A stretch of DNA of 64,000 bases from an uncultured Ignavibacteria bacterium. Lineage in GTDB: Bacteria; Bacteroidota; Ignavibacteria; Tepidaquicellales; Tepidaquicellaceae. Each line of letters begins with the position of its first letter. The stretch's first letter is position 1. Under the pieces are notes generated by a model, which worked only from the letters and a program-made list of their open reading frames with translations, searched no databases and was not told the DNA's origin. Positions 45,587-54,470 of the stretch are shown piece after piece. A program made the position numbers and the translations under genes. The DNA is taken from the NCBI GenBank assembly GCA_937974175.1, contig CALJIG010000120.1:124001-188000 (forward strand), given 5' to 3'.

Positions 45587-46639
45587 TTACTTTGACAGGT
45601 TGAAATTTATTTCTCCATTTAAGAGCTACGTTAACAAGTAAAATTAAAACAGGGACTTCAATCAACGGACCTATAACTGCTGCAAAGGCTACTCCTGAAT
45701 TTATTCCGAACACTGCAATTGCTACAGCAATCCCGAGCTCGAAATTATTTCCCGCCGCAGTGAAAGCAAGCGATGTGCTTTTAGCATAATCAGCGCCGGC
45801 TTTCTTAGCAATAAAAAATGCGCTGAAGAACATTATTACAAAATAAAATATTAAAGGAATGGCGATGCGGACAACATCAAAAGGAATCTGCACTATCAAA
45901 TTTCCTTTATAGGAGAACATTACTAAAATTGTGAAGAGCAAAGCTGTAAGGGTAATAGGACTTATTTTCGGGATGAAAACTTTTTCATACCACTCTTTTC
46001 CTTTTGTTTTTATAAGTGTGTAACGTGAAATCATTCCCGCGATAAACGGAATACCAAGATATATAAAAACGCTTTCACCGATCTGGGAAATGCTTATATC
46101 AACAATGGCATTCTGTAATCCGAAAAGCGGAGGAAGCACTGTAACAAATATATAAGCATAAATGCTATAGAACAAAACCTGAAAGATACTGTTGAAGGCA
46201 ACAAGCCCCGCAGCGTATTCGTTATCTCCCTTTGCTAAGTCATTCCAAACAATCACCATTGCAATGCATCGCGCTATTCCTATCATTATAAGACCAATCA
46301 TATATTCAGGCTTATCCGGAAGAAAAATTATTGCAAGAACGAACATCAATGCAGGACCAATAATCCAGTTCTGCAATAAAGATATTGCAAGAATTTTTTT
46401 TTTGCAAAAACTTCGTGAAGCTTTTCGTACTTCACTTTTGCAAGCGGTGGATACATCATTAAAATAAGTCCGATAGCAATAGGAATATTGGTTGTACCTG
46501 ACTGAAACTTATTTATAAAGTCAGCAGTGCCGGGAATGAAATAACCTATTCCTACACCTATAATCATTGCAAGGAAAATCCAAAGCGTGAGAAATCTGTC
46601 TAAGAAAGAAAGCCTTTTAGCTTTTTCAACGGTTTCCAT
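45579..46639 (-). CDS. acr3: Arsenite efflux permease Acr3, split by a frameshift
   Basis: An As(III) exporter of the Acr3 family encoded in two frames. The N-terminal part is 46639 to about 46390 (97-residue frame, stop at 46346). The C-terminal part is about 46390 to 45579 (open from 46376; first residues QNWIIGPALMF). The break falls at a run of ten A on the coding strand (T run at 46394-46403). Eleven A would join ...EVFAKKK to ILAISLLQNWIIG and restore a normal ~350-residue protein with the catalytic Cys in GIARCIAMV. Both halves are otherwise intact. It is therefore a recent mutation, a homopolymer sequencing error, or a gene read by slippage. Confidence 0.88.
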
Positions 46640-46704
46640 AGTGTGCTCCGCATTGATTTTAAATTTATTGAATGAGAGGAACTCTTCTCCACACTCATCT
46701 TCTC

Positions 46705-46733
46705 ACTCCGGCAGATTTTTCCGCTGCCGGAGT
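46705..46733. other. 10-bp hairpin in the arsM-acr3 gap
   Basis: ACTCCGGCAG and CTGCCGGAGT flank a 9-base loop with an A run on the minus (transcribed) strand. It lies in the 197-bp gap between arsM and acr3, with no T run downstream. It may tune or protect the ars transcript. Confidence 0.5.
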
Positions 46734-46836
46734 TGTATGGCGAAGAATTTACAAGAACTGTTACTATAACTGTGCAATCGCTGCAGCAATCCATTTCTTA
46801 ATTAATTAAATAATTAAAATAATTAAATTATTTGTC

Positions 46837-47673
46837 TTAACAGCAGCCTGAGCCCGGCTCGCAGCATGGTTTCTCTGCATAAACGTTTACGCTAATTATT
46901 GCTGAGCTTGACTCTTTAAATTTATTCAGCTCATCCTGATTAATATATTTCAGTAAAATTTCATCAGGCACTGTGATAGCTCTTTCTTTCTGAACTTCAA
47001 CCTTTGTAAAGCCTGCCTTTTTTATTATATCAAGATATTCACTTTTCTGAATCGCGCCTGATACACAGCCTGCATACATCTCGGCAGCTTTTTTTATTCC
47101 TTCGGGAAGCTCGCCGTTAATTACAATATCCGATACGGAAAAGTGTCCGCCGTTCTTCATTACTCTGTACATTTCCGCAAAAGCTTTTACTTTATCGGGG
47201 ACAAGATTTAATACGCAGTTGCTTACGATTACATCAACTGTTTTATTAGGAAGAGGCATATCTTCAATTTCTCCCTGTATAAATTCAACATTGTTGAAGC
47301 CGAGCTTTGCATTATTCTCTCTTGCCTTCTTTATCATCTCATCGGTGAAATCCAGACCGATAACTTTTCCTTTTTCCCCTGCAATTGCGCGTGCGATGAA
47401 AACATCGTTGCCTGCCCCCGAGCCTAAGTCAAGCACTGTATCGCCTTCTTTTATCTCAGCAAATTCTGTAGGCAACCCGCACCCAAGTCCGAGGTCTGCA
47501 TCGGGATTGTAGCCTTTTAATTTTGAGTAGCTCTCTGCGAAGACTGCATAGTCAACTGTATCGCAGCATCCCGTTGCACCGCAGCAGGATGATTCATTTT
47601 GAGATTTTGATTGCTTTGCAATCGCTCCGTATTGTTGTTTTACAACTTCTTTAAGTTCTTCAGCTGTTTGCAT
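46837..47673 (-). CDS. arsM: Arsenite S-adenosylmethionine methyltransferase
   Basis: A 278-residue methyltransferase that converts As(III) into methylated arsenicals. The SAM motif is VLDLGSGAGNDVFIA. Arsenic-binding cysteines lie in LGLGCGLPTEF and YAGCVSGAI, with cysteine-rich ends SSCCGATGCC (N-terminus) and CCEPGSGCC (C-terminus). It is the second gene of the operon, 58 bp after arsR, and gives the cell a methylation route besides efflux. Confidence 0.95.
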   Translation of the reverse strand: MQTAEELKEVVKQQYGAIAKQSKSQNESSCCGATGCCDTVDYAVFAESYSKLKGYNPDADLGLGCGLPTEFAEIKEGDTVLDLGSGAGNDVFIARAIAGEKGKVIGLDFTDEMIKKARENNAKLGFNNVEFIQGEIEDMPLPNKTVDVIVSNCVLNLVPDKVKAFAEMYRVMKNGGHFSVSDIVINGELPEGIKKAAEMYAGCVSGAIQKSEYLDIIKKAGFTKVEVQKERAITVPDEILLKYINQDELNKFKESSSAIISVNVYAEKPCCEPGSGCC

Positions 47674-47731
47674 TTTTATTTTCCTTTGTGTTTTAAATTA
47701 ATAAAATGTGTCCGGACATTTTACATAACTG

Positions 47732-48076
47732 TTAACAGCAATTCTGATTAATATTTTTATTGAGGGTCTTTAGTTTATCTGTGAATGAATTTAGCAGCTC
47801 GAGTTTTTCACTGAGCGTTTTCCAGTTAATACAGTAGCATGATTTTTGTCCGTCTATCGTACCTTGCACTAATCCTATTTTCTTCAGTTCGTTTAAGTGC
47901 TGTGAGACTGTGGACTGTGAGAGGGGAAGGACTTCCACAATTTCTCCGCAGATGCACATATTGCTTTCTGCAAGCTTGCTTAGGATTGCAACGCGAGCAG
48001 GATGTGAAATCGCTTTTGCAAAGTCCGCGATTTCCTGTTCGTGTTCTGTAAAACTTTCTTTTTTAGGTGCTGCCAT
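47732..48076 (-). CDS. arsR: ArsR family arsenic-responsive repressor
   Basis: A 114-residue winged-helix repressor. The As(III)-sensing CxC is in NMCICGEIVEV at the start of the recognition-helix region, followed by LSQSTVSQHLNELKKIGLV, with a C-terminal NQNCC that could add ligands. It heads the ars operon, and a perfect 8-bp inverted repeat upstream is its likely operator. Release from DNA on As(III) binding would switch on arsR-arsM-acr3-arsC. Confidence 0.94.
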   Translation of the reverse strand: MAAPKKESFTEHEQEIADFAKAISHPARVAILSKLAESNMCICGEIVEVLPLSQSTVSQHLNELKKIGLVQGTIDGQKSCYCINWKTLSEKLELLNSFTDKLKTLNKNINQNCC

Positions 48077-48099
48077 TTTTATTGAATTATTACTTCTAT

Positions 48100-48124
48100 T
48101 ATCGTATATCGTAAAAATACGATA
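48100..48124 (-). promoter_or_regulatory. Candidate ArsR operator
   Basis: TATCGTAT (48100-48107) and ATACGATA (48117-48124) form a perfect inverted repeat 24-48 bp before the arsR start. Spacing and position fit an ArsR dimer site. Confidence 0.7.
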
Positions 48125-48211
48125 GAAGTTTCAATTAATCAAGATAAAATTTTAAAAACATCAATTTCGGATGAAATTAAAGGTTTTGATAGGAGATTTA
48201 AGGCAGGAAAA

Positions 48212-48805
48212 TTATTTTTTCTTTGAAAGGTTCAATCCTTTTTTTACGATTGTATTAATTTCATCGTATTTTTTTTCATCATTATATTTGCTCAGGTCAT
48301 ACGATTTATATTCATTAGAGTGTCCGCCTATTATATAACCAAGAATTGCTCCTGTTAACGTCCATCCAATAACTTGTCCGGTAATTGATTTGGTGCTGCC
48401 CGGATTAAAACCTTGCGAAGTATTATCCGCGCTTTTTCCAAGGAGAGAGACAATAGTTCCGCCTACTGCGCCTATTCCCAAACCCAGAACTCCGCCGAAT
48501 GTTTCCTCTGTTCCTGTTGCATAACCAAGCGCTTCAATATCCTTCAATGAAACCTGAACATATCGTGATATTGCCTTAGGATTTTTTACATCGTCAAACT
48601 TTTTCCTGATTATAAGATAATCTTTTGTCAATACATCAAGATACACTTCTTTATAAGAGGTCTGGTTGCGATCAAAAATGAGAGCCTTATGATTCTCCTT
48701 AAAAGTAATGGAAAAAACTGCAGGTGTATTTAATGCAATGGTATCGCTCTGTGAGAAACAATTGTTAGAAAGTATCAGGATAAAAATAGCAAACAGGGAT
48801 TTCAT
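48212..48805 (-). CDS. Exported glycine-zipper-type protein, paralogue of the adjacent gene
   Basis: A 197-residue protein of unknown function. The signal peptide (1-18, CFS-QS) is followed by the beta-rich SDTIALNTPAVFSITF region (20-95) and a Gly-rich hydrophobic stretch (about 104-160; GGVLGLGIGAVGGTIVSLLG, then GWTLTGAILGYIIGG) that could insert in a membrane. It ends in a Lys-rich helical tail. It matches the protein encoded at 48829-49416 along its whole length, so the two arose by tandem duplication. They are separated by 23 bp. Confidence 0.78.
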   Translation of the reverse strand: MKSLFAIFILILSNNCFSQSDTIALNTPAVFSITFKENHKALIFDRNQTSYKEVYLDVLTKDYLIIRKKFDDVKNPKAISRYVQVSLKDIEALGYATGTEETFGGVLGLGIGAVGGTIVSLLGKSADNTSQGFNPGSTKSITGQVIGWTLTGAILGYIIGGHSNEYKSYDLSKYNDEKKYDEINTIVKKGLNLSKKK

Positions 48806-48828
48806 TAATTCAAAAATTAAATTTAAAA

Positions 48829-49416
48829 TTAGTTGTTTTTATTAAGTCGTATGCCTCGTTGTATTATGGAAAGAATTTTCGAATATTTTTTACTCAGGTC
48901 GTTATCATAACGTGAAAGTTCAGAAGTTTCATAATCATTATATATACCTCCCAGTAAATACCCTAGACCTGTTCCGCATACAAAACCTATTGCTGTACTT
49001 GTAGCAATAGATTTACTGCTTCGTGAATCATAGAGCTTATCTTGTTTTTCTGCCAGCACTCCGAGTATAATCCCGGCTGCAGTTCCTACACCCATACCAA
49101 GCAATGCACCGAAAGTTGATTTATCTCCTTTGATATATCCAAGTTCTTTAATGTCTCTTAGGGGCACACGAACTAATTTCCTATTCATCAGAGGATAAGT
49201 ATCCGATTTATGTTCAATTATAAGAAAATCTTTTGTTAAGGTATCTAAATATACTTCGTTATAAGTTGAGTAATCGGTAAAGGAAATCTTTTCTTTTTTT
49301 TCAGGATTAAGATAGGTTATCTTAAAAATTTTAGGAGTGTTAAGTGCAATCGTATCAATTTGTGAGTAACACTTGTTCACTAAAAGAGAAAAAAGCAGCA
49401 GTACAAAAATCTTCAT
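48829..49416 (-). CDS. Exported glycine-zipper-type protein, tandem paralogue
   Basis: A 195-residue protein with the same layout as its downstream neighbour: signal peptide (1-18, CYS-QI), shared IDTIALNTPKIFKITY opening, LDTLTKDFLIIE, VPLRDIKELGYIKG, then Gly-rich hydrophobic segments (GALLGMGVGTAAGIILGVLA; GFVCGTGLGYLLGG) and a basic tail. It overlaps the upstream TPR gene by 4 bp, so the three are one operon. The function is unknown. An outer-envelope lipoprotein-like or pore-like role is only a guess from the glycine zippers. Confidence 0.78.
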   Translation of the reverse strand: MKIFVLLLFSLLVNKCYSQIDTIALNTPKIFKITYLNPEKKEKISFTDYSTYNEVYLDTLTKDFLIIEHKSDTYPLMNRKLVRVPLRDIKELGYIKGDKSTFGALLGMGVGTAAGIILGVLAEKQDKLYDSRSSKSIATSTAIGFVCGTGLGYLLGGIYNDYETSELSRYDNDLSKKYSKILSIIQRGIRLNKNN

Positions 49417-50504
49417 TTAAAATTTTTTATTCTTGAGAATTTATTGCTTTCATTTATTTCCATAGGATTCTTATCAAACCAAACTATAAATTTGTCCCAC
49501 AGTTCTTCGTTTTTACTTTGCCATACCTGTTCATTCTGCTTATCACCGTCAAGCAAAATCCAGTAATTATAAGCTTCCAGAAAACCTGCATCCTGAACTT
49601 TCTTCTGATAGTCAAAAACTACACCTGCAAAATCTTTGTTTTCAGGCTTTGCAAAGTAATTATAAAGAAAGTTTGTTCGGATTCTGTTAAGTGAATTAAT
49701 ATCTATTTTTTTTTCCCCGACAGCAGCTAATCTCATACCAATTTCAAAAACAGCTATTGTTGAAATTGATGATAACATTTGTTTTGATTGTTCTTTTTCA
49801 CTAACACTTTGATTAATGTATATGTTGTTATCAACAAAACTTGTTTTGATTACAGTGTCCTCTATAGCATAACCTTTTTTATAAACTTCGAACATCATTT
49901 TACTTATCTGTTCTGTACGGTTCGAATTTTTTTCCAGATTCAAAAAAATCTCTCCGTATATAAGACTCCAGACGGAATTCTTTGAAGTTGCCCAGAGCAT
50001 AGACGCCCAATAATAATTAGAAGGATGCATCGGCGCTACTTCAATTCCTTTTTCAAAATATTTTAATGCTTTATCATATTCTTTCTCCATAGCATTTGTA
50101 ACTCCCATTTCCAGATATAGCCTGCCTGATTTTGGAAATTTTTTTAATCCTGCCTCATATATTTCAAATGCCTTATCTCTGTCATCATTAAGATCATAAC
50201 AGCTTCCCAATAGAGACCAATAGCTGTCTTCAGCATCAGGCTTGTTCTTTATCTTTTCAAGTATTTCAATTGCATCCTCGTATTTTTTCATTACTGAGTA
50301 TGTAAGCGCAATTTCATATTGTGGAGCGCTGCTTTGCGGATCAAGTTTTTGCGCTTCCTTGAACATTTTAATTGCATCTTCATATTTGCCTGCATCAAAT
50401 AAATCAACACCGTCCTTGAATTTCTTTTGAGCTTCAGTATTATCTGTCTGTGAATAAGAAACACTATAAAATGCAATAAATACAAATAATAATGCTGTTT
50501 TCAT
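49413..50504 (-). CDS. Exported tetratricopeptide-repeat protein
   Basis: A 363-residue protein with a signal peptide (1-18, SYS-QT) and about five TPR units at residues 22-195 (AQKKFKDGVDLFDAGKYEDA, IKMFKEAQKLDPQSSAPQYE, and GRLYLEMGVTNAMEKEYDKA further on). The C-terminal ~165 residues are helical without a recognised domain. The TPR part likely binds a partner protein in the periplasm, possibly the two paralogues encoded directly downstream. Confidence 0.85.
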   Translation of the reverse strand: MKTALLFVFIAFYSVSYSQTDNTEAQKKFKDGVDLFDAGKYEDAIKMFKEAQKLDPQSSAPQYEIALTYSVMKKYEDAIEILEKIKNKPDAEDSYWSLLGSCYDLNDDRDKAFEIYEAGLKKFPKSGRLYLEMGVTNAMEKEYDKALKYFEKGIEVAPMHPSNYYWASMLWATSKNSVWSLIYGEIFLNLEKNSNRTEQISKMMFEVYKKGYAIEDTVIKTSFVDNNIYINQSVSEKEQSKQMLSSISTIAVFEIGMRLAAVGEKKIDINSLNRIRTNFLYNYFAKPENKDFAGVVFDYQKKVQDAGFLEAYNYWILLDGDKQNEQVWQSKNEELWDKFIVWFDKNPMEINESNKFSRIKNFK

Positions 50505-50608
50505 GGAATTTCTTTTATTACTAATTTAAAATATTACTTGAAAATACTGTAAATAAAAGGATTTATCTATGTAGAATTCTATATCTGAATATTTTTGCTC
50601 AATAAAAA

Positions 50609-50636
50609 AACCTGTTCAAATTTCTTCAAACAGGTT
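50609..50636 (-). terminator. Terminator after the TonB receptor gene
   Basis: Arms AACCTGTT and AACAGGTT flank a 12-base middle. On the minus strand the stem runs into a seven-T run, 63 bp past the stop of the receptor gene. Confidence 0.75.
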
Positions 50637-50698
50637 CTGATATATTAATGTTAGTAATGTTTTTTGATTCTACATTCTGAATTCTAAATTCATAATTT

Positions 50699-53104
50699 TT
50701 AAAACCCTATCTTCACATTCGCATAAAAATTTCTTGTAGCTGCGGGAATCCAGTACGGCGTTCCGTAGCCGTCAACGCTTCCGGTAGTTTCGTAAAGCTT
50801 ATCAAAAATATTATTTACTTTGAATTCTATATCAAAATTTCTGATTGATTTTCTAAGCGACCTATCTGAAATAAGATTCATAAAGTTATATGAAATTCCT
50901 CCGTTGAAAACTATATATGGCTCAATGAATTTATTTACGTACCCTGCAACCTGAGTTGCGGCTGAATTTTTTCTTTCGTTCTCTGAGTTATCCAGATACT
51001 GCTTGCCGACATGCTGCATTGTTACATAAACATTGAAAGCGCCTTTATCATAATAATTCAAAGTAAGATTTCCCAGCAGAGACGGATTAAGTAAAATCTG
51101 ATTACCGGAGTAATCATTGCCGTATAGAATATTTCCTACTGAATCTCTTCCGAGAATTTCTGTGTACTCTTTAAAATAATTATCGGAGAGTGTTATATTA
51201 TACTCCAGTGAAAATTTGTTCAATACTTTAGAGTTATAAAAAGGAATAAGTGCCGTTTCAAACTCAACGCCTCTGTGAACTGATTTTCCTGCATTGCCGT
51301 TTATAGGCTGACCGACGTTATCAAGCTGTCCGTTGCTGACAATTTCATTGGTAAAATTCATCAGATAAAAATTCAGACTGGTATTTATTACCGGTGTTTT
51401 ATAGTTAATGCCGAACTCATAATCAATTAACTCTTCCGGCTTAACAAGCGGGTCAGAGTAAACATTGTTAACTGTATCAACCACTCTGAAATTCGGAGTA
51501 GAGTACGGACTTTCTGCATCGTAAATATCTTTCAGTCTTGGTTCGCGTTTCACATAGGATACGTTTCCGAAAAATCTAAGATTATTCGGAAGTATAACAT
51601 TCAATCCAACACGGGGAGTGAAAAAATCATAATTCACATCGAATGTATACGGCTTGAATTTATCGTAATCAAGCGAGTATCGGTGGTTTGCATACTGCAA
51701 GCCGACCATCGCAGTAATGTTGTCGTTTACATTGTAGATCTCATTTGCATAGATGGCAAGGCTGCGTTTTTTTCCGTTGTAATAATAGTATTCATAGTTC
51801 GGCGGAGTGTTTTGCGGAATAGCATTTGCAAATGCGATTTCGCCGTAGTGGTCAGATTTATGCATTCGCACTTCACCGCCGATAACCAATGTGCCTTTAT
51901 CATTATTGTGCGTTATCTGAACTTTCGGATACCAACCGAAATCATTATTGTTTACATACAACTTTGTAATCATGTCGCTTTTATCTACTACATAACCATT
52001 TCCCGGTTCAAAGTAAAAGCTGCCATCAGGATTTCTTTTGTAATACAAAGGATTGAATGTTGTTGTATCCGAAGTAAAGAAAGGATTTAATCTGAAGTAA
52101 GAAAAATCCAGTCCCCATATAGCAGGGAACGAAGTTACAAAAAAACCTTCACCGCGGGTGTAGCTTACGGTATTAGAAATGTAAATATTTTTAGAAGGCT
52201 GCCAGTTGTAAATTAATTCATAATGAGGCTGATGATAATTATCCGTTTCATCATAATATGTTAACGGATTATATCTTCTATCCACTAACTTATCGCCCGT
52301 AACAGTGCCGTCAAGATAATCTTTTGTAACTCCTAAGTACGCAAGGTGATTTTTTATCGGACTTCCATAGACATTCATCTTTAAAGATGAGTTCTTGAAA
52401 AGCTTCGTTGCTCCTATGAAATATGACCAGTGGTCAGACCATGACTGGTCTCTGTATCCGTCAGTTGTTGTTTTGGAGAACTTAGCATAAAATCCCATAT
52501 TGTTCTTCGCAAGACCTGAAGAGTATTCAAATGAATATCTGTTTGAATTGTAATCTCCTCTGCCTACTCCAACATTAAGAAAGTTTTTCTTAGTGTAATC
52601 GATTGTCTGAATATTTATTACTCCGCCGATGGATGAAGTACCGTAAAGTCCTGTACCTACACCGCGCTGGATCTGAATGCTTTCAACCGATGAAGTTATA
52701 TCAGATAAATCTACCCAGTAAACCTGCTGGTCTTCGGCATCATTTTGCGGAGTGCCGTTAATGAGAATAGAAACTCTGCGCTGGTCAAATCCACGAAGGG
52801 ATAAATATGAATATCCGATAGATGCTCCTGACTCTGAATAAGATTTAAGGCTTGTCTTTCCGTTAAGGAACATAGGTAAGTCCTGCATCCAGTATTTCTG
52901 CTCGACTTCCTCGCGCTTGATATCCTGAAATGCTACGGGAGTTTTTCGTTCAATACCTTTAAGCGCATCGACTTCGATTGTTTGTGTTTGATAATCTGTT
53001 GAATCCTCCAACCTTGGCATAGGCGGTGGAGGCTGTATTTCCTGTGATAAGGAAATGTTTGTACAAATAAAAATTAAAGAACAAAGAATTAAAAAGTGTT
53101 TCAT
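50699..53104 (-). CDS. TonB-dependent outer-membrane receptor, TPP-riboswitch controlled
   Basis: An 801-residue outer-membrane receptor with a signal peptide (1-20). The plug domain (about 45-170) shows DLPMFLNGKTSLKSYSESG, YLSLRGFDQRRVSILINGTP and the RGVGTGLYGTSSIGGVINIQT motif. A long beta-barrel ends in FYANVKIGF, with a terminal aromatic residue typical of barrel insertion. No SusD gene is adjacent. The upstream thiamine pyrophosphate riboswitch points to thiamine or a precursor as the imported substrate. Confidence 0.92.
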   Translation of the reverse strand: MKHFLILCSLIFICTNISLSQEIQPPPPMPRLEDSTDYQTQTIEVDALKGIERKTPVAFQDIKREEVEQKYWMQDLPMFLNGKTSLKSYSESGASIGYSYLSLRGFDQRRVSILINGTPQNDAEDQQVYWVDLSDITSSVESIQIQRGVGTGLYGTSSIGGVINIQTIDYTKKNFLNVGVGRGDYNSNRYSFEYSSGLAKNNMGFYAKFSKTTTDGYRDQSWSDHWSYFIGATKLFKNSSLKMNVYGSPIKNHLAYLGVTKDYLDGTVTGDKLVDRRYNPLTYYDETDNYHQPHYELIYNWQPSKNIYISNTVSYTRGEGFFVTSFPAIWGLDFSYFRLNPFFTSDTTTFNPLYYKRNPDGSFYFEPGNGYVVDKSDMITKLYVNNNDFGWYPKVQITHNNDKGTLVIGGEVRMHKSDHYGEIAFANAIPQNTPPNYEYYYYNGKKRSLAIYANEIYNVNDNITAMVGLQYANHRYSLDYDKFKPYTFDVNYDFFTPRVGLNVILPNNLRFFGNVSYVKREPRLKDIYDAESPYSTPNFRVVDTVNNVYSDPLVKPEELIDYEFGINYKTPVINTSLNFYLMNFTNEIVSNGQLDNVGQPINGNAGKSVHRGVEFETALIPFYNSKVLNKFSLEYNITLSDNYFKEYTEILGRDSVGNILYGNDYSGNQILLNPSLLGNLTLNYYDKGAFNVYVTMQHVGKQYLDNSENERKNSAATQVAGYVNKFIEPYIVFNGGISYNFMNLISDRSLRKSIRNFDIEFKVNNIFDKLYETTGSVDGYGTPYWIPAATRNFYANVKIGF

Positions 53105-53109
53105 TTTAA

Positions 53110-53170
53110 ATAAAATAAAAAACGCTTATGCCTCTCATGAACCTGAAAAAATATGAGTGATATAAGCGTT
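53110..53170 (-). terminator. Riboswitch expression-platform terminator
   Basis: Arms AACGCTTAT (53121-53129) and ATAAGCGTT (53162-53170) form a 9-bp stem on the transcript, followed by a T run (A run on the + strand at about 53112-53122) just before the receptor start. It lies directly downstream of the TPP aptamer, so ligand binding should favour premature termination. Confidence 0.8.
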
Positions 53171-53177
53171 GAATAGA

Positions 53178-53266
53178 ATGTTATTCCTACGCCGGTACTA
53201 ACCGGATCAGGTTCGTGGGTGTAATCTCAGCTAATAACTTAGGAATAAGTTACCGGCACCCCAAAA
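53178..53266 (-). ncRNA. Thiamine pyrophosphate (THI-box) riboswitch
   Basis: Read on the minus strand, the region contains the ordered THI-box core: GGGGTGCCGG, then CTGAGATTACACCC, then GAACCTGATCCGGTTAGTAC, then CGGCGTAGGAAT. These match the conserved helices P2/P3 and P4/P5 of TPP aptamers, including the CTGAGA and ACCTGAT cores. It lies about 75 bp upstream of the TonB receptor start, with a terminator between. TPP binding would turn off receptor expression. Confidence 0.93.
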
Positions 53267-53300
53267 CAAAAATTGTTTGTGTATTTACTATAATAAAGAA

Positions 53301-53876
53301 CTATAGACCGTAATCTGCGGGATTTACAACTAACAATAAAGTCACTCCCGTGCGTGTATAAAGTTTGCCATGGTCAGTATCAGGCTCAGCGTGATGAAAA
53401 TCACCGGGACCTAAAACTCTGCCCTCTGCCTGAAAATCTCCTTCGAGAATTAAACACTCTTCAGGAGCTGAGTGGTGATGCTCGGGATATTCATTGCCTG
53501 CAGGGACTTTCATCATAAGCATTGCATAATTATTTTCTCTGTTGATAGAAAGTACTTTCACCTTCACAGCATTTAATACGGGATGCGGAAACCATTCATC
53601 TGCCGAATCTGCAAATTTGAAATCAAAATCTTTATGTTCCTCTTTTCGGGGAGCAGTTTTTATTCTTGCCATAATTTTATCTTTTAATCCTGCAGAAGGT
53701 GATTTCAATCTGGAAGAATTATTTAATATGGCGTTATTTATTTTTTCAACAATGTTGTTTACGTCGGAAGTGAGAAAAACATCTTCAAACCCCGCTTCTT
53801 TCAGGGATGAAATTAGTTTTTCCTTTTCAGGTTCACTAAGCGCGCCAATCGAATTTAAATATATGTCATCTTGCAT
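53301..53876 (-). CDS. ChrR-like cupin anti-sigma factor
   Basis: A 191-residue protein encoded 12 bp behind an ECF sigma gene. Residues about 95-191 form a cupin with metal-type residues in EYPEHHHSAPEEC (H133-H135, E139/E140) and FHHAEPDTDH (H161/H162), as in ChrR of the SigE/ChrR singlet-oxygen system. The N-terminal part, which should bind sigma, lacks the zinc HxxxCxxC motif of classic ChrR. It is therefore a zinc-free variant, and the cupin may be the sensor of its signal (inference). Confidence 0.82.
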   Translation of the reverse strand: MQDDIYLNSIGALSEPEKEKLISSLKEAGFEDVFLTSDVNNIVEKINNAILNNSSRLKSPSAGLKDKIMARIKTAPRKEEHKDFDFKFADSADEWFPHPVLNAVKVKVLSINRENNYAMLMMKVPAGNEYPEHHHSAPEECLILEGDFQAEGRVLGPGDFHHAEPDTDHGKLYTRTGVTLLLVVNPADYGL

Positions 53877-53888
53877 TACTATCTTACC

Positions 53889-54470
53889 TTAGTTTAGATG
53901 TTTTAAACGTTCTCTTAGAAACATCATTGCAGATCTTATTTTTGTTTTAACCGTTCCTAAAGGGATTTTGAAATGCTCGGATAGTTCGGAATGAGAGAAG
54001 CCCTGATAATAGGCATACTCTATTAACTTTCTCTGCACATCGTCTAATTCTTTTATAGCCTCAAGCACTTCCTTTTGTTCCTGTCCTGCCACAGCGATGA
54101 ACTCAGGATTACTTTTTTTGTAATCTTCGTTGAGATCAACTATTAACGTTTCATTAGTCTCATCAATATCGGAGCTTTGCTTTTTAGCGCGAAGTTTATC
54201 TATAGCCCTGTTCCTTGAAATACGAGTCATCCACGAGATTGGATTTCCTAAGCGTTCATCATAAGTATCTATTTTATCCCAGATTAAAAAGAAAACTTCC
54301 TGAAGCACATCTTCCGCCTCTGCCTCATTCTTTAAAATGAAATAAATTGTAGTGAATAAATACTTATTGTATAAATCATAAATCTCACCGATTGCCGATT
54401 CATCTCCGGCAGATACGCGTCTTAATAAATTTATATCTCTTTTTGTATTTTCGTGAGGAGTGTTAGCCAC
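53889..54470 (-). CDS. ECF RNA polymerase sigma factor
   Basis: A 193-residue group 4 sigma factor. Region 2 (about 25-95) has YNKYLFTTIYFILKNEAEAE, DVLQEVFFLIWDKIDTY and SWMTRISRNRAIDKLR. Region 4 (about 130-185) has the helix-turn-helix YYQGFSHSELSEHFKIPLGT. Its type resembles SigK/RpoE-like factors paired with cupin anti-sigma proteins. It is followed closely by its likely anti-sigma gene. Targets are unknown. It is preceded by a repeat-filled 395-bp gap. Confidence 0.93.
   Translation of the reverse strand: MANTPHENTKRDINLLRRVSAGDESAIGEIYDLYNKYLFTTIYFILKNEAEAEDVLQEVFFLIWDKIDTYDERLGNPISWMTRISRNRAIDKLRAKKQSSDIDETNETLIVDLNEDYKKSNPEFIAVAGQEQKEVLEAIKELDDVQRKLIEYAYYQGFSHSELSEHFKIPLGTVKTKIRSAMMFLRERLKHLN

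Noticed and set aside
46600..46794. A 64-residue minus-strand frame starting MDCCSDC between arsM and acr3
   Set aside because: The Cys-rich start is tempting in an ars operon, but the frame overlaps the acr3 N-terminus, contains the 46705-46733 hairpin and shows no known domain.
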